Shown piece by piece: positions 1 to 8,430 of a stretch of 64,000 nucleotides of DNA (positions are counted from its first letter, which is position 1; the number at the start of each line of letters is the position of its first letter). This stretch comes from Salinibacter sp. 10B (GTDB taxonomy: Bacteria > Bacteroidota > Rhodothermia > Rhodothermales > Salinibacteraceae), in contig NZ_MQWC01000004.1 in assembly GCF_002954405.1 (NCBI RefSeq), positions 198,318 to 262,317 on the forward strand. Direction: 5' to 3'. A model generated the notes under the pieces. The model had not been told where the DNA came from. It did no database searches and saw only the letters and a list, made by a program, of their open reading frames with translations. A program made the position numbers and the translations under genes.

Positions 1-95
1 TGGGAGTGGGGATTGCGGAATGATGCGTGATCCCGAAAAGTGCTCCCGGTCCGTCCACTCCACAGTCCGAATTCCAAATTCCACACTCGAACGAC

Positions 96-1079
96 ATGGC
101 AACGCTGCAATTTCGTGAGGCGCTGCGCGCCGCGATGACAGAAGAGATGGAGCGCGACGAGAATATCTTCCTCATTGGGGAAGAGGTGGCCGAGTACGAC
201 GGGGCCTATAAGGTGAGCAAAGGCATGCTCGACCAGTTTGGGTCCGACCGCGTGATCGATTCGCCCATCAGCGAGCTCGGCTTTGCGGGGCTCGGCATCG
301 GCGCGGCAATGAACGGCCTTCGTCCCATCGTCGAGTTTATGACGTTCAATTTCTCCTTCGTGGCCTTCGACCAGGTCATCAACAATGCGCCCAACATGCG
401 ATACATGTCGGGGGGGCAGTTTGACGTGCCCATCGTCTTTCGGGGGCCCAACGGGGCGGCCGGGCAGCTTGCGGCCACGCACTCGAATTCGACCGAGGCC
501 CTGTATTCGAACTTTCCCGGGCTCAAGGTCGTGGCGCCGTCTATCCCGGACGACGGGAAGGGCCTGCTCAAGAGCGCCATTCGCGACGACGATCCGGTCG
601 TCTTCCTCGAAAGTGAGCTCATGTATGGGATGAAAGATGAGGTCAGCGAGGAGGCGGACTACACGATCCCACTCGGCACGGCCCGCGTGGCCCGAGAAGG
701 GGACGACGTCACCATTGTGGCCCACAGCAAGAGCTATCATGTGGCCTTGCAGGCGGCCGATCAGCTGGCGGAACAGGGCTATGAGGCGGAGGTCATCGAT
801 CCGCGCACAATCAAGCCTCTCGACATCGAGACGATCGTACAGTCGGTGGTGAAAACCAACCGCCTCGTCGTAGTGGACGAGAGTAATCCTTTTGCCAGTG
901 TGGCGTCGGAGGTGACCCATCAGGTGCAGGACCGCGCCTTCGACTATCTCGATGCGCCCATCCTCCGCGTTACCGCTCCCGACACACCCGCGCCCTACGC
1001 GCCGAATCTGATGGACGAGTACATGCCCAGTGCAGAAGAAACCGTGGACGCCTGCCGTCGCGTCCTCTACGCGGAGTGA
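96..1079 (+). CDS. pdhB: Pyruvate dehydrogenase E1 component, beta subunit
   Basis: This is the thiamine-diphosphate-dependent decarboxylase beta chain of a 2-oxoacid dehydrogenase complex, most likely pyruvate dehydrogenase, making acetyl-CoA in the cytoplasm. The 327-residue protein has the usual E1-beta layout: a transketolase pyrimidine-binding domain with GEEVAEYDGAYKVSKG near residues 27-42 and SPISELGFAGLGIGAAM near 57, then a C-terminal transketolase domain from about residue 200. An in-frame ATG 69 bases upstream would add a low-complexity leader, so I chose the ATG at 96 because family members start at MATLQFREAL. E2 follows 90 bases downstream on the same strand. The E1-alpha gene is not in the window and would be expected just to the left. 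A branched-chain 2-oxoacid complex cannot be fully excluded. Confidence 0.93.
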   Translation: MATLQFREALRAAMTEEMERDENIFLIGEEVAEYDGAYKVSKGMLDQFGSDRVIDSPISELGFAGLGIGAAMNGLRPIVEFMTFNFSFVAFDQVINNAPNMRYMSGGQFDVPIVFRGPNGAAGQLAATHSNSTEALYSNFPGLKVVAPSIPDDGKGLLKSAIRDDDPVVFLESELMYGMKDEVSEEADYTIPLGTARVAREGDDVTIVAHSKSYHVALQAADQLAEQGYEAEVIDPRTIKPLDIETIVQSVVKTNRLVVVDESNPFASVASEVTHQVQDRAFDYLDAPILRVTAPDTPAPYAPNLMDEYMPSAEETVDACRRVLYAE

Positions 1080-1087
1080 CGTTTTTC

Positions 1088-1121
1088 GAGTGTCGAATTG
1101 TGAATTGACGAATCGACACTC
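1088..1121. repeat. Inverted repeat in the pdhB-E2 gap
   Basis: GAGTGTCGA (1088-1096) is matched by its perfect reverse complement TCGACACTC (1113-1121) with a 16-base loop. The rest of the gap is built of similar TCGAA/ATTCGA words. There is no T-tract, so it is not a classical terminator. It may be an mRNA hairpin between the two cistrons or one of the short palindromic elements scattered in the gaps of this genome. Confidence 0.5.
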
Positions 1122-1169
1122 CCCACCGTTCTCATTCGACATTCGAACCTCGCAACTCGAAACTGATTT

Positions 1170-2510
1170 ATGGCGATTCCGATCGAAATGCCGAAGCTGA
1201 GCGACACCATGGAGGAGGGGGTCCTCTCCGCGTGGCTGGTGGATGAAGGGGAAGAGGTGTCGTCCGGGGATATCCTCGCGCAGGTCGAGACGGACAAGGC
1301 GACGATGGACCTGGAGGCCTTCGATGAAGGGATACTCCTCAAGAAAATGATTGAGGAAGGCGATGCAGTGCCCATCGGGCAGCTGATCGCCGTGATTGGA
1401 GAAGAGGGAGAAGATATTTCTGATATCCTGTCTGAGCACGACGACGGCACGGGCGCCGCCGAAGAACCGGAGCCGGCGGACGAGTCGTCCGATGATGCTG
1501 CTGCACAGACCCCAGACACCGATGCCGTTGAGGAGCCGGTCGGGGACGGTCAGCTTTCGGACCGAACGCCGGAGCCGGTGCCCGCCGGAACGGACGCGGA
1601 GGGACGCCGCATTAAGGCGTCGCCGCTTGCTCGTCGAATCGCCGACGAACACGACGTAGATCTTCTCCAGGTCGACGGATCGGGGCCGGAGGGGCGCATC
1701 GTGCGCCGCGACGTAGAGGCGCGCATTGAGGAGCGGGAGCGCGCTCCCGAGCCGGCGCAAACGCCGCAACCGGCCATGGAGACGCCCTCGTACGACCTCC
1801 CGGACGACGAGGCGCTATACGAGAGCGAGAACATTTCGCAGATGCGGAAGACGATTGCCCGGCGTCTGGCGGAGAGCAAGTACTCGTCGCCGCACTTTTA
1901 TCTCACCGTCGACATCGACGTGGAGCGGGCCGTCGAGCTTCGTTCGGAGCTTAACGAGCTTGCCGAGCAGCAGGACCGTGCGAAGATTTCCTTCAACGAT
2001 CTCATCACGAAGGCCTGCGCGCTCTCGCTTAAGAACCATCCCTATGTTAATGCTTCCTATCTCGCCGACGAGGGCGAGATTCGGAAGCACAATCACGTGC
2101 ATATTGGCATTGCGGTGGCGATTGACGAAGGCCTCATCACGCCGGTGGTCCGCAATGCGGATCGGAAGGGGCTTACGGAGATTGCGCGGGAGACGCGCGA
2201 GCTTGCCGAGCGGGCGCGCAACCGCGACCTGGAGCCGGAGGAATTCGAAGGCGCGACCTTCACGACGAGCAACCTTGGCATGTTTGGGGTGGAAGAATTC
2301 ACGGCCATCATTAATCCGCCGAACTCGGCGATCCTGGCGATTGGAGAGATCCGCGACACGCCGGTTGTGGAAGACGGCGAGGTCGTGCCGGGCAAGCGCA
2401 TGAAGGTCACGCTCTCCTGCGATCACCGAGTCGTGGATGGGGCACTTGGGGCCCAGTTCCTCGACAGCGTCCGTTCGTACCTGGAGGAGCCGATGAATCT
2501 GCTGTTGTAG
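1170..2510 (+). CDS. pdhC: Dihydrolipoamide acetyltransferase, E2 of 2-oxoacid dehydrogenase
   Basis: This is the core acyltransferase that moves the acetyl group from E1 to CoA through a swinging lipoyl arm. Three domains are visible in 446 residues. An N-terminal lipoyl domain (about 1-78) has the lipoylated lysine in ETDKATMDLE (K43). A very acidic linker follows, then a peripheral-subunit-binding domain (about 148-190, ASPLARRIADEH and GPEGRIVRRDV). A C-terminal catalytic domain begins near 225 and carries the active-site DHRVVDG with His419. There is a single lipoyl domain. The Asp/Glu-rich linker fits a high-salt cytoplasm. The gene lies 90 bases after pdhB and is probably co-transcribed with it. 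It could serve branched-chain 2-oxoacids, but the alpha-keto acid class is certain. Confidence 0.93.
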   Translation: MAIPIEMPKLSDTMEEGVLSAWLVDEGEEVSSGDILAQVETDKATMDLEAFDEGILLKKMIEEGDAVPIGQLIAVIGEEGEDISDILSEHDDGTGAAEEPEPADESSDDAAAQTPDTDAVEEPVGDGQLSDRTPEPVPAGTDAEGRRIKASPLARRIADEHDVDLLQVDGSGPEGRIVRRDVEARIEERERAPEPAQTPQPAMETPSYDLPDDEALYESENISQMRKTIARRLAESKYSSPHFYLTVDIDVERAVELRSELNELAEQQDRAKISFNDLITKACALSLKNHPYVNASYLADEGEIRKHNHVHIGIAVAIDEGLITPVVRNADRKGLTEIARETRELAERARNRDLEPEEFEGATFTTSNLGMFGVEEFTAIINPPNSAILAIGEIRDTPVVEDGEVVPGKRMKVTLSCDHRVVDGALGAQFLDSVRSYLEEPMNLLL

Positions 2511-2534
2511 GCAGTGGCGTCGGGGACCAACGGT

Positions 2535-2640
2535 AGGGGCGGAGGTGTCGCCCCTGTGTCGTTTGAGCCCCGTATTGCCTATTTCGTATTCCGTCTTTTC
2601 GACGACTGGTATGCGGAATGCGCGATACGAAATACCGACC
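2535..2640. repeat. Two nested inverted repeats after the E2 gene
   Basis: AGGGGCG (2535-2541) pairs with CGCCCCT (2549-2555). A second repeat pairs TATTTCGTAT at about 2579-2588 with ATACGAAATA at about 2622-2631. Neither is followed by a T-run, so termination is uncertain. They fall between E2 and the next gene and resemble the other intergenic palindromes noted at 1088, 42522 and 44299. Confidence 0.4.
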
Positions 2641-2715
2641 GGTTGCCATTGCCAGATTTTCACCCGATTGGCGTTTCTTGACGGAGAAAATGTATCCGTA
2701 CGAAGCTGCTGAATC

Positions 2716-3528
2716 ATGACCCTCGCCCACCTGTCGGATCTGCATTTCGGGCGCATTGCCCATCCCGGCATTGTGGATGCTCTGGTTGACGAAGTGAATG
2801 GGGGGGCGGTTGAGCTTGTGGTGCTCAGCGGCGACTTGACGCAGCGGGCCCGGCACTCGGAATTTGAGGCCGCGCGGGCGATGCTCGATCGCATATCTCC
2901 GCCTGTTCTCGTCGTTGCGGGGAATCATGACGTGTATCCCTGGTGGCGCCCAGTGCGACGCTTGGCGACGCCCCTCCGGCGCTACCAGCGATACATCACC
3001 GCCGACCTGGCGCCGTCCTTCGTGACCGACGATGTGGCCGTGCAGGGGCTCACCAGTGCCTTCGGCGCCACCATAAAGGGAGGGCGGATTGGGCCGGGGG
3101 ATCGGCAGGTTCTCCGTACCGCCTTCGAGGACGTCGGGGCGGAGGCCTTCCGGGTGCTCGTGCTGCACCATCACCTCACGGAGCTCCAGTCCCTTGGGCC
3201 CCACGATGTGGCCCGTCAGGCTCGCAAAACGCTCGATGCCGCGGTCGAGGTTGGGGTGGATCTCATCCTCTGTGGTCATCTTCACATTTCCCAGATTGAG
3301 CCGATTACCATCATTCCGGGGGAGCGGCGCATCATCGTCGCGAGTGCGGGAACGGCCACGAGCAACCGGTGGCGAACGTCTCATGGACCCACAAATTTCT
3401 ACAACGTCCTCTCGATTGAAGACGAGGCGTTTCACATCGAAGAACGTCGATATGTCCCGTCGGACGAACACTTCGTGCGGGAGAGTACGACTCGTTTTGA
3501 CCGGACGCCGGCGGTCGTGTCTGGCTGA
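2716..3528 (+). CDS. Calcineurin-like metallophosphoesterase
   Basis: This is a binuclear metal-dependent phosphoesterase of 270 residues with no signal peptide, so probably cytoplasmic. All metal-binding blocks of the family are present in order: HLSDLHFG near residue 5, SGDLTQRA near 40, GNHDVY near 70, LHHHLTE near 150 and CGHLH near 185. The spacing resembles the 3',5'-cyclic-AMP phosphodiesterase (CpdA/Icc) group, but the substrate cannot be set from sequence. It stands alone between the E2 gene and the convergent transporter gene, whose stop lies about 120 bases downstream. Confidence 0.85.
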   Translation: MTLAHLSDLHFGRIAHPGIVDALVDEVNGGAVELVVLSGDLTQRARHSEFEAARAMLDRISPPVLVVAGNHDVYPWWRPVRRLATPLRRYQRYITADLAPSFVTDDVAVQGLTSAFGATIKGGRIGPGDRQVLRTAFEDVGAEAFRVLVLHHHLTELQSLGPHDVARQARKTLDAAVEVGVDLILCGHLHISQIEPITIIPGERRIIVASAGTATSNRWRTSHGPTNFYNVLSIEDEAFHIEERRYVPSDEHFVRESTTRFDRTPAVVSG

Positions 3529-3646
3529 TCTCCCGACTGGTCACGGTCCTACTTTGGCCGGTCTGAAGCGCCTGTGACCCCACCGCTGCGGCGAGGCGGA
3601 CGATGGACGTCATCAGGGAGCACCGCCCCGGATGCTCCCCGGGACG

Positions 3647-5965
3647 TTACGCCAATGCCGATTCGCGACCGGAATCGCGGACGAACATGCACGTCGAGTC
3701 GGTTTGGGTCACCAGGTCTCGGATCGTATCGAAGTCCGGGTCCGGCTGGAGTCCAAAGATGTTGAGGTCGGCCTGGGGGGCTTCCGGCACGTATTCGTTG
3801 AAGGGCTTGGGGCCCACGACGGCCTCCGCATTTGGGAACCGTCCCAGATCCATCAGCTTCTCCAGGAAATCCTGGGCCTTTTCCTGCTCGTTGGGATCGG
3901 GGACGGCTGTAACCACCCGCATCCGGGCGTTCCAGTTCTGCGACAGCTTGTAGGCAGTGAGGAGGGCTAGGTCCAGATTGCCGATCTCCATTGACAAGCG
4001 CCAGTCCGGCGTGCGGTCTTTGATCCAGACGTTGATGGTCTGCCGTTGTCCGAGCGCGGCCCGGGGGTGAGGAGCATACAGAAGCACGCCGACACTTTCT
4101 CGCTCGGCCTCCTGAATGACGTTGTGGTAGTCGGCCTCCCGGTCCGGCGAGTCCGGCATGCGGAGAAAGACGATGTTTGGGCGAAAGAAGGCCCCGCGGA
4201 GTGCCTGCATCCCCGCCCGGAGTCCATCGGCAAAGCCGCCGGCGTCGATGAGCGTAGCGGAGGCGAAAACCCCACGATCGCGGAAGGAGTCCGTGAGCGT
4301 TTCAATTTGCCGGTCCAGTACCTCGGGCGTGCCGTTGGGACTGAGGCCCACAATTTTAACCGATCCCTGCGGGTGGGTAAGGTCCTGGATGGTGAGGAAC
4401 GAGCCGCGGAGGTCGCTGGCCGTTTCGACGGGCACGAGCAGATTGGGCTTCCAGGCGCGCTCCTGCATGGTGGGGAGTTCCGTGACCTTCTTGGCCGCCC
4501 ATTCGGCCAGCGCGACGAACATGCCGCTGCGGACGTCCTCGAACGGTGCGTCGAGCTGTCGTCGAGCAAGAATCGCGTAGAAGCCGAGCGTGACGATCAG
4601 CGCGACGAAGCTAATCGTGGGATTGATAATGAACATGGCCAGCAGCGAGCCCAGCAGGCCGAGAAAAGAAACCCAGAGCGGAATACGAAGGCGGGGGCGG
4701 AAGCTTACGAGATCGAGGCTCTGTTCAATGAGCACCGCGGCGCAGATCATCGCGTAGGTGACCAGAAAGAACATTGTGATCAGTGGGGCGATGGCATTGA
4801 GGTCGCGCACCAGCAACGAGCCAAAGATTAGAGCCCCGGTCACCATCATCGAATGGCGGGGTTCTCCGTTTTCAGAGAGCTCGGCCAACCAGTCGGAGCC
4901 CGGCACCACTTGATGGGCGCCCATGGCCTGTAAGATCCGTCCGGCTCCCACCATAGACGCCAGGGCGGAAGAGAAGGTCGCCCCCAGCAGACCGGCGAGA
5001 ACGGCGGTTGGCCAGTAGGCCTTATCCATCATTACCGTGTAGTTGCTCGTCAGCTCCTGTGGGGTGGCCGAGCGCGCCAGCCAAATGGCCAGGAGCACGT
5101 AGATGACGAACGATACCCCGATGGCAGCGAGGGTGCCGATCGGGATGCTGCGCTTCGGGTCTTTGAGATCGCCACTCATGTTGGCGCCGGCCATAATGCC
5201 CGTCGTCGCAGGGAAGAAGACGGCAAAGACGATCCAGAAGGAGGACCCGCCGAAATCATTTTCCGGAGAGCCGACAAAGTCGCCCCAGAGCTGAATCTCG
5301 CCAAGGCCGTATTGCATGGAGCCGGTTGCGGCTGCCGTTCCGATGGATATGAGGGAGGCAACAATGACGCCCATGATGAGATACTGCACGCGGATGGCGA
5401 AGTCCGCGCTCACGTATGCAATGCCGTACAGCACGGCGAAGGTGGCGGCGTCGACGAGAAGTGCCGGATGGCCGGGGAAGAGGTAGAGCCAGCCTTCGCG
5501 GAAGCCGAAGATGTACATGGTCACAGCCAGGGCCTGCGACAGATACCGTGGGATGCCCACGCTTCCGCCCACCTCTAGGCCCAGCGACTGTGCAATGACG
5601 GCGTACGCCCCGCCCGCCCCAATCCGAATATTCGTGGTGATGGACGACATGGCGAGCGCCGTGCACAGTGTAATGCTGAAGCCCAGGGTGATGATGAGAA
5701 GTCCCCCGATCAGCCCTGCATTTCCGATGATCCATCCCTCTCGCAGGTACATGATGACCCCGAGAATCGTGAGGAGCGTCGGGGTGAAGACCCCTCCAAA
5801 CGTACCGAACTGCTTGCGGCCCGATATGGGGGCATCTTCGGGCTGGAGACTCTCGTCCAATTCGGCGGTATGCTCCGAGGCGGGAGAGGCGGCCTCTGGA
5901 GAATCTGAGTCCGGGGCAGACGACCCGTTGGAGGAGGAACCGGAACCACTCGCGGAATCAGGCAT
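3647..5965 (-). CDS. SLC12-like cation-chloride cotransporter
   Basis: This is a 772-residue APC-superfamily transporter resembling the eukaryotic Na-K-Cl and K-Cl cotransporters rather than plain amino-acid permeases. A Ser/Asp/Glu-rich cytoplasmic tail of about 50 residues precedes the core, which opens with FGTFGGVFTPTLLTILGVIMY, followed by about 12 hydrophobic segments to roughly residue 480. A soluble C-terminal domain of about 280 residues begins near WKPNLLVPVETASDLRG, a pattern typical of this family, and ends after two alpha/beta-like repeats. Electroneutral symport of K+ and/or Na+ with Cl- is inferred from family membership. An upstream in-frame TTG at 5977 is possible, but ATG at 5965 (MPDSASG) is preferred. 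Neither has a clear ribosome-binding site. It is divergent from the PtsN-type gene. Confidence 0.85.
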   Translation of the reverse strand: MPDSASGSGSSSNGSSAPDSDSPEAASPASEHTAELDESLQPEDAPISGRKQFGTFGGVFTPTLLTILGVIMYLREGWIIGNAGLIGGLLIITLGFSITLCTALAMSSITTNIRIGAGGAYAVIAQSLGLEVGGSVGIPRYLSQALAVTMYIFGFREGWLYLFPGHPALLVDAATFAVLYGIAYVSADFAIRVQYLIMGVIVASLISIGTAAATGSMQYGLGEIQLWGDFVGSPENDFGGSSFWIVFAVFFPATTGIMAGANMSGDLKDPKRSIPIGTLAAIGVSFVIYVLLAIWLARSATPQELTSNYTVMMDKAYWPTAVLAGLLGATFSSALASMVGAGRILQAMGAHQVVPGSDWLAELSENGEPRHSMMVTGALIFGSLLVRDLNAIAPLITMFFLVTYAMICAAVLIEQSLDLVSFRPRLRIPLWVSFLGLLGSLLAMFIINPTISFVALIVTLGFYAILARRQLDAPFEDVRSGMFVALAEWAAKKVTELPTMQERAWKPNLLVPVETASDLRGSFLTIQDLTHPQGSVKIVGLSPNGTPEVLDRQIETLTDSFRDRGVFASATLIDAGGFADGLRAGMQALRGAFFRPNIVFLRMPDSPDREADYHNVIQEAERESVGVLLYAPHPRAALGQRQTINVWIKDRTPDWRLSMEIGNLDLALLTAYKLSQNWNARMRVVTAVPDPNEQEKAQDFLEKLMDLGRFPNAEAVVGPKPFNEYVPEAPQADLNIFGLQPDPDFDTIRDLVTQTDSTCMFVRDSGRESALA

Positions 5966-6502
5966 CGGTGGGAGCAAGTACTGAAAGGGAGGTGTGAGAC
6001 CCTGAACATAGAGGCCCGGACGGAGAGTTGCTTAATTGGAAGGGCAGGACAATTGCATCCGCAAACTCGGACGGGACGATGGGGGCCGTCTGCCGTACCG
6101 TTTTTACTTCTGCCGGGATAGATGAGCGTATGGGAGAGGGGCGGAGCTTTCCGAAGGGATCGACATGAAACCGAGTGAAGATCCGATTGCGTTCGTGCGG
6201 GGCGAATGTCGGGATCCGACGTCGGAATCGAGGATTTCATGCTAACTTTGAGGGCAGACGGCGCAGGATGCACCGGAAGAGAAACGGGGCGCACCGTAGG
6301 GCATGACGGATATCGTTTTCGGTTTTTGTGGAATCCGGATCTAGGGCCCGTTCCTTTGAACACGTGAAATCGACCGGTCGTTGCCCTATTCTGTGGGGAA
6401 CGGTATCGCCTGCGCGATGGCCTTCCCCCGATGCGCGGGGTCAGCGCAAGTATGCCTCCGTATTCTCTTCCGCGTGCTTCCTTCATCGACCCGGTCGCGT
6501 GC
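5966..6502. other. 537-bp divergent intergenic region
   Basis: This gap separates the minus-strand cotransporter and the plus-strand PTS IIA gene and should hold both promoters. A perfect 12-base palindrome, TCCGACGTCGGA, lies at 6215-6226 near its middle and could be a regulator site. I see no credible coding sequence; open frames on both strands have no recognisable family content. Confidence 0.5.
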
Positions 6503-6988
6503 ATGCCTACTACTCAGACGACCGAAATCAATCAACTCCTACAACCCGAGCACGTGCGGATTGGACTCCCGGAGCGGTCAAAGACGGACGTGATTAATGC
6601 GCTCATCGGACTGCTAGAGGGGCACGAGGGGATTGACAACCTCGACGCGGTGCGCCAGGCGATTTTTGAACGGGAGGATATGATGTCGACCGGGGTGGGC
6701 AAGGGGTTAGGATTGCCCCACGCAAAAACTCCGGCGGTGACAGAAACGGTCGCTGCTTTTGCGACGACGGCCGAACCGGTGGATTTTGGGGCGATTGACG
6801 ACGAGCCCATTCGTCTTCTTCTCCTGCTGGTGGGCCCAGAAGAGCATAAGTCTCGGCACGTCAAAATCCTGGGACGCATTTCGCGCCTTGTGAGCCGCGA
6901 TTCTCTTCGTGAGCGGTTGATTGAGGCGCCGGATCCGGAAACGGTGATTGACGTGCTTCGCGAAGGGGAGGCGGAGCTCCGGGGGTAG
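6503..6988 (+). CDS. PTS fructose/nitrogen-type EIIA domain protein (PtsN-like)
   Basis: This is a stand-alone PTS IIA type-2 domain of 161 residues. The phosphorylatable histidine is visible in GVGKGLGLPHAKTPAV near residue 75. Helical segments LLQPEHVRIGLPERSKTDVI at the start and the C-terminal helix match the fold. I chose the ATG at 6503 (MPTTQTTEINQ) over one 72 bases upstream because the family begins with the LL..E.I/V region. No PTS permease is nearby, so a regulatory role like EIIA-Ntr is more likely than sugar uptake. In E. coli, EIIA-Ntr controls K+ transport, and here the gene is divergent from a cation-chloride transporter; a link is inference only. hisS starts 61 bases downstream. 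Confidence 0.85.
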   Translation: MPTTQTTEINQLLQPEHVRIGLPERSKTDVINALIGLLEGHEGIDNLDAVRQAIFEREDMMSTGVGKGLGLPHAKTPAVTETVAAFATTAEPVDFGAIDDEPIRLLLLLVGPEEHKSRHVKILGRISRLVSRDSLRERLIEAPDPETVIDVLREGEAELRG

Positions 6989-7049
6989 GGACCGAGCCCG
7001 ATGAAAAGGGGAATTTCATTCACGCACCACTATTTACGCTTCAGCTGTT

Positions 7050-8363
7050 GTGAGCCAGACGTTTCAGAACATCAAGGGAACCTTCGATATCTTGCCGGAC
7101 CCGTATACCGACGACGGGGGGACTCGTATCGCGCCCAGCGCTGAGTGGCGCTACGTGGAGGCGACGGTGCGCGACGTGATGGCGCGCTACAACTTTGACG
7201 AGATCCGCACACCGATTCTGGAGCCGACAGCGCTGGTGGCCCGCGGGGTTGGGGAGGCTACCGACATTGTACAGAAGGAGATGTTTGCGTTTGAGCGGTC
7301 GGACACGCAGTACGTCCTGCGGCCGGAGATTACGGCGCCCGTGGTTCGCTCCTACTTGCAGCACCACCTCGATCAGCGGGGCGGTGTGCAGAAGCTCTTC
7401 TACATTGGGCCGTGCTTTCGTGCTGAGCAGCCGCAGAAGGGACGTTATCGGCAGTTTCACCAGTTCGGGGTGGAAGTGCTTGGTACGGACGATGCCCGGG
7501 CCGACGCTGAGACGGTGGCTGTGATGATGGCCATTTACGACGAGCTCGGCATCAAGGACACGCGACTCCGCATGAATACCCTTGGCACTCCGGACCGACG
7601 GGAGGAATATGTGCACGCCCTTCGCGAATACCTGGAGCCGTACGCCGATGAACTGTCGGAGACGAGCCGACGCCGACTGAAGCGAAATCCGCTGCGCGTG
7701 CTTGATACGAAGCTCGACCACGAACAAGCCATTTTGCAGGATGCTCCTCAGCTCATCGATTACGTGAGCGATGAGAGTCGGGCGCACTACGACCGCGTAC
7801 AGCGCTTCTTGGCTGACCTCGGTGTGTCGTACGTGGAAGACCCACACCTCGTACGGGGATTGGACTATTACACGGAAACGACCTTCGAGCTTGAAAGTCC
7901 GGACCTTGGGGCGCAGAGCGCCCTGGCCGGCGGGGGACGATACGACCGTCTGGCAGAAGTGCTGGGCAGTGAGGAGCCGGTGCCGGCCATTGGCTTTGCG
8001 GCGGGAATGGAACGGTTGTTCCTGGCACTTGATGCGGCGGAGGCCGAACGGCCCGGTCTCCCGGCTCCGGATGTGTTTATTGCTGCTCTTGGGGAGGAGG
8101 CCGAGCAGTGGGTGTTTCGGACAACCCAGGAGCTTCGGGCGGCCGGTCTTCACGTGGCACTTGACCTGAAGGGACGGTCTCTCAAGGCGCAGATGCGGGA
8201 GGCCAATCGCCAGGAGGCGGATTATACGCTCATCATTGGAGGCAACGAGCTGGAGGCGGAAGAGGCCACGGTCAAGGAGATGGAAAGTGGGGAGCAGGAG
8301 GATGTGCCGTTCGCGGAGCTGTCCACTGTTCTGCTAGACAAGTGCCGCACAGAGCACGAGTAG
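7050..8363 (+). CDS. hisS: Histidyl-tRNA synthetase
   Basis: This class II aminoacyl-tRNA synthetase charges tRNA-His in the cytoplasm. The 437-residue length is normal. It opens with the family signature KGTFDILP. Motif 2 is FRAEQPQKGRYRQFHQFG near residue 125. The HisA signature LVRGLDYYTETTFE lies near 268 and motif 3 is GFAAGMERL near 315. A C-terminal anticodon-binding domain begins at about 345 (DVFIAALGEEAEQW). The start is a GTG at 7050 (sequence VSQTFQNIKG), supported because the family's conserved N-terminus follows at once and no ATG exists before it. It follows the PTS IIA gene by 61 bases and may share its transcript. Confidence 0.97.
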   Translation: MSQTFQNIKGTFDILPDPYTDDGGTRIAPSAEWRYVEATVRDVMARYNFDEIRTPILEPTALVARGVGEATDIVQKEMFAFERSDTQYVLRPEITAPVVRSYLQHHLDQRGGVQKLFYIGPCFRAEQPQKGRYRQFHQFGVEVLGTDDARADAETVAVMMAIYDELGIKDTRLRMNTLGTPDRREEYVHALREYLEPYADELSETSRRRLKRNPLRVLDTKLDHEQAILQDAPQLIDYVSDESRAHYDRVQRFLADLGVSYVEDPHLVRGLDYYTETTFELESPDLGAQSALAGGGRYDRLAEVLGSEEPVPAIGFAAGMERLFLALDAAEAERPGLPAPDVFIAALGEEAEQWVFRTTQELRAAGLHVALDLKGRSLKAQMREANRQEADYTLIIGGNELEAEEATVKEMESGEQEDVPFAELSTVLLDKCRTEHE

Positions 8364-8430
8364 CTGTGGCCGAGGGGAGCGGTCCGGACGGCCGCGCGTG
8401 CGTTCTGCTGCCCGCTTGGGGGAACGGGCC

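Noticed and set aside
1815-3471. Two long minus-strand frames opposite the E2 and metallophosphoesterase genes
   Set aside because: Arg/His-rich shadow frames overlapping genes with intact catalytic motifs.
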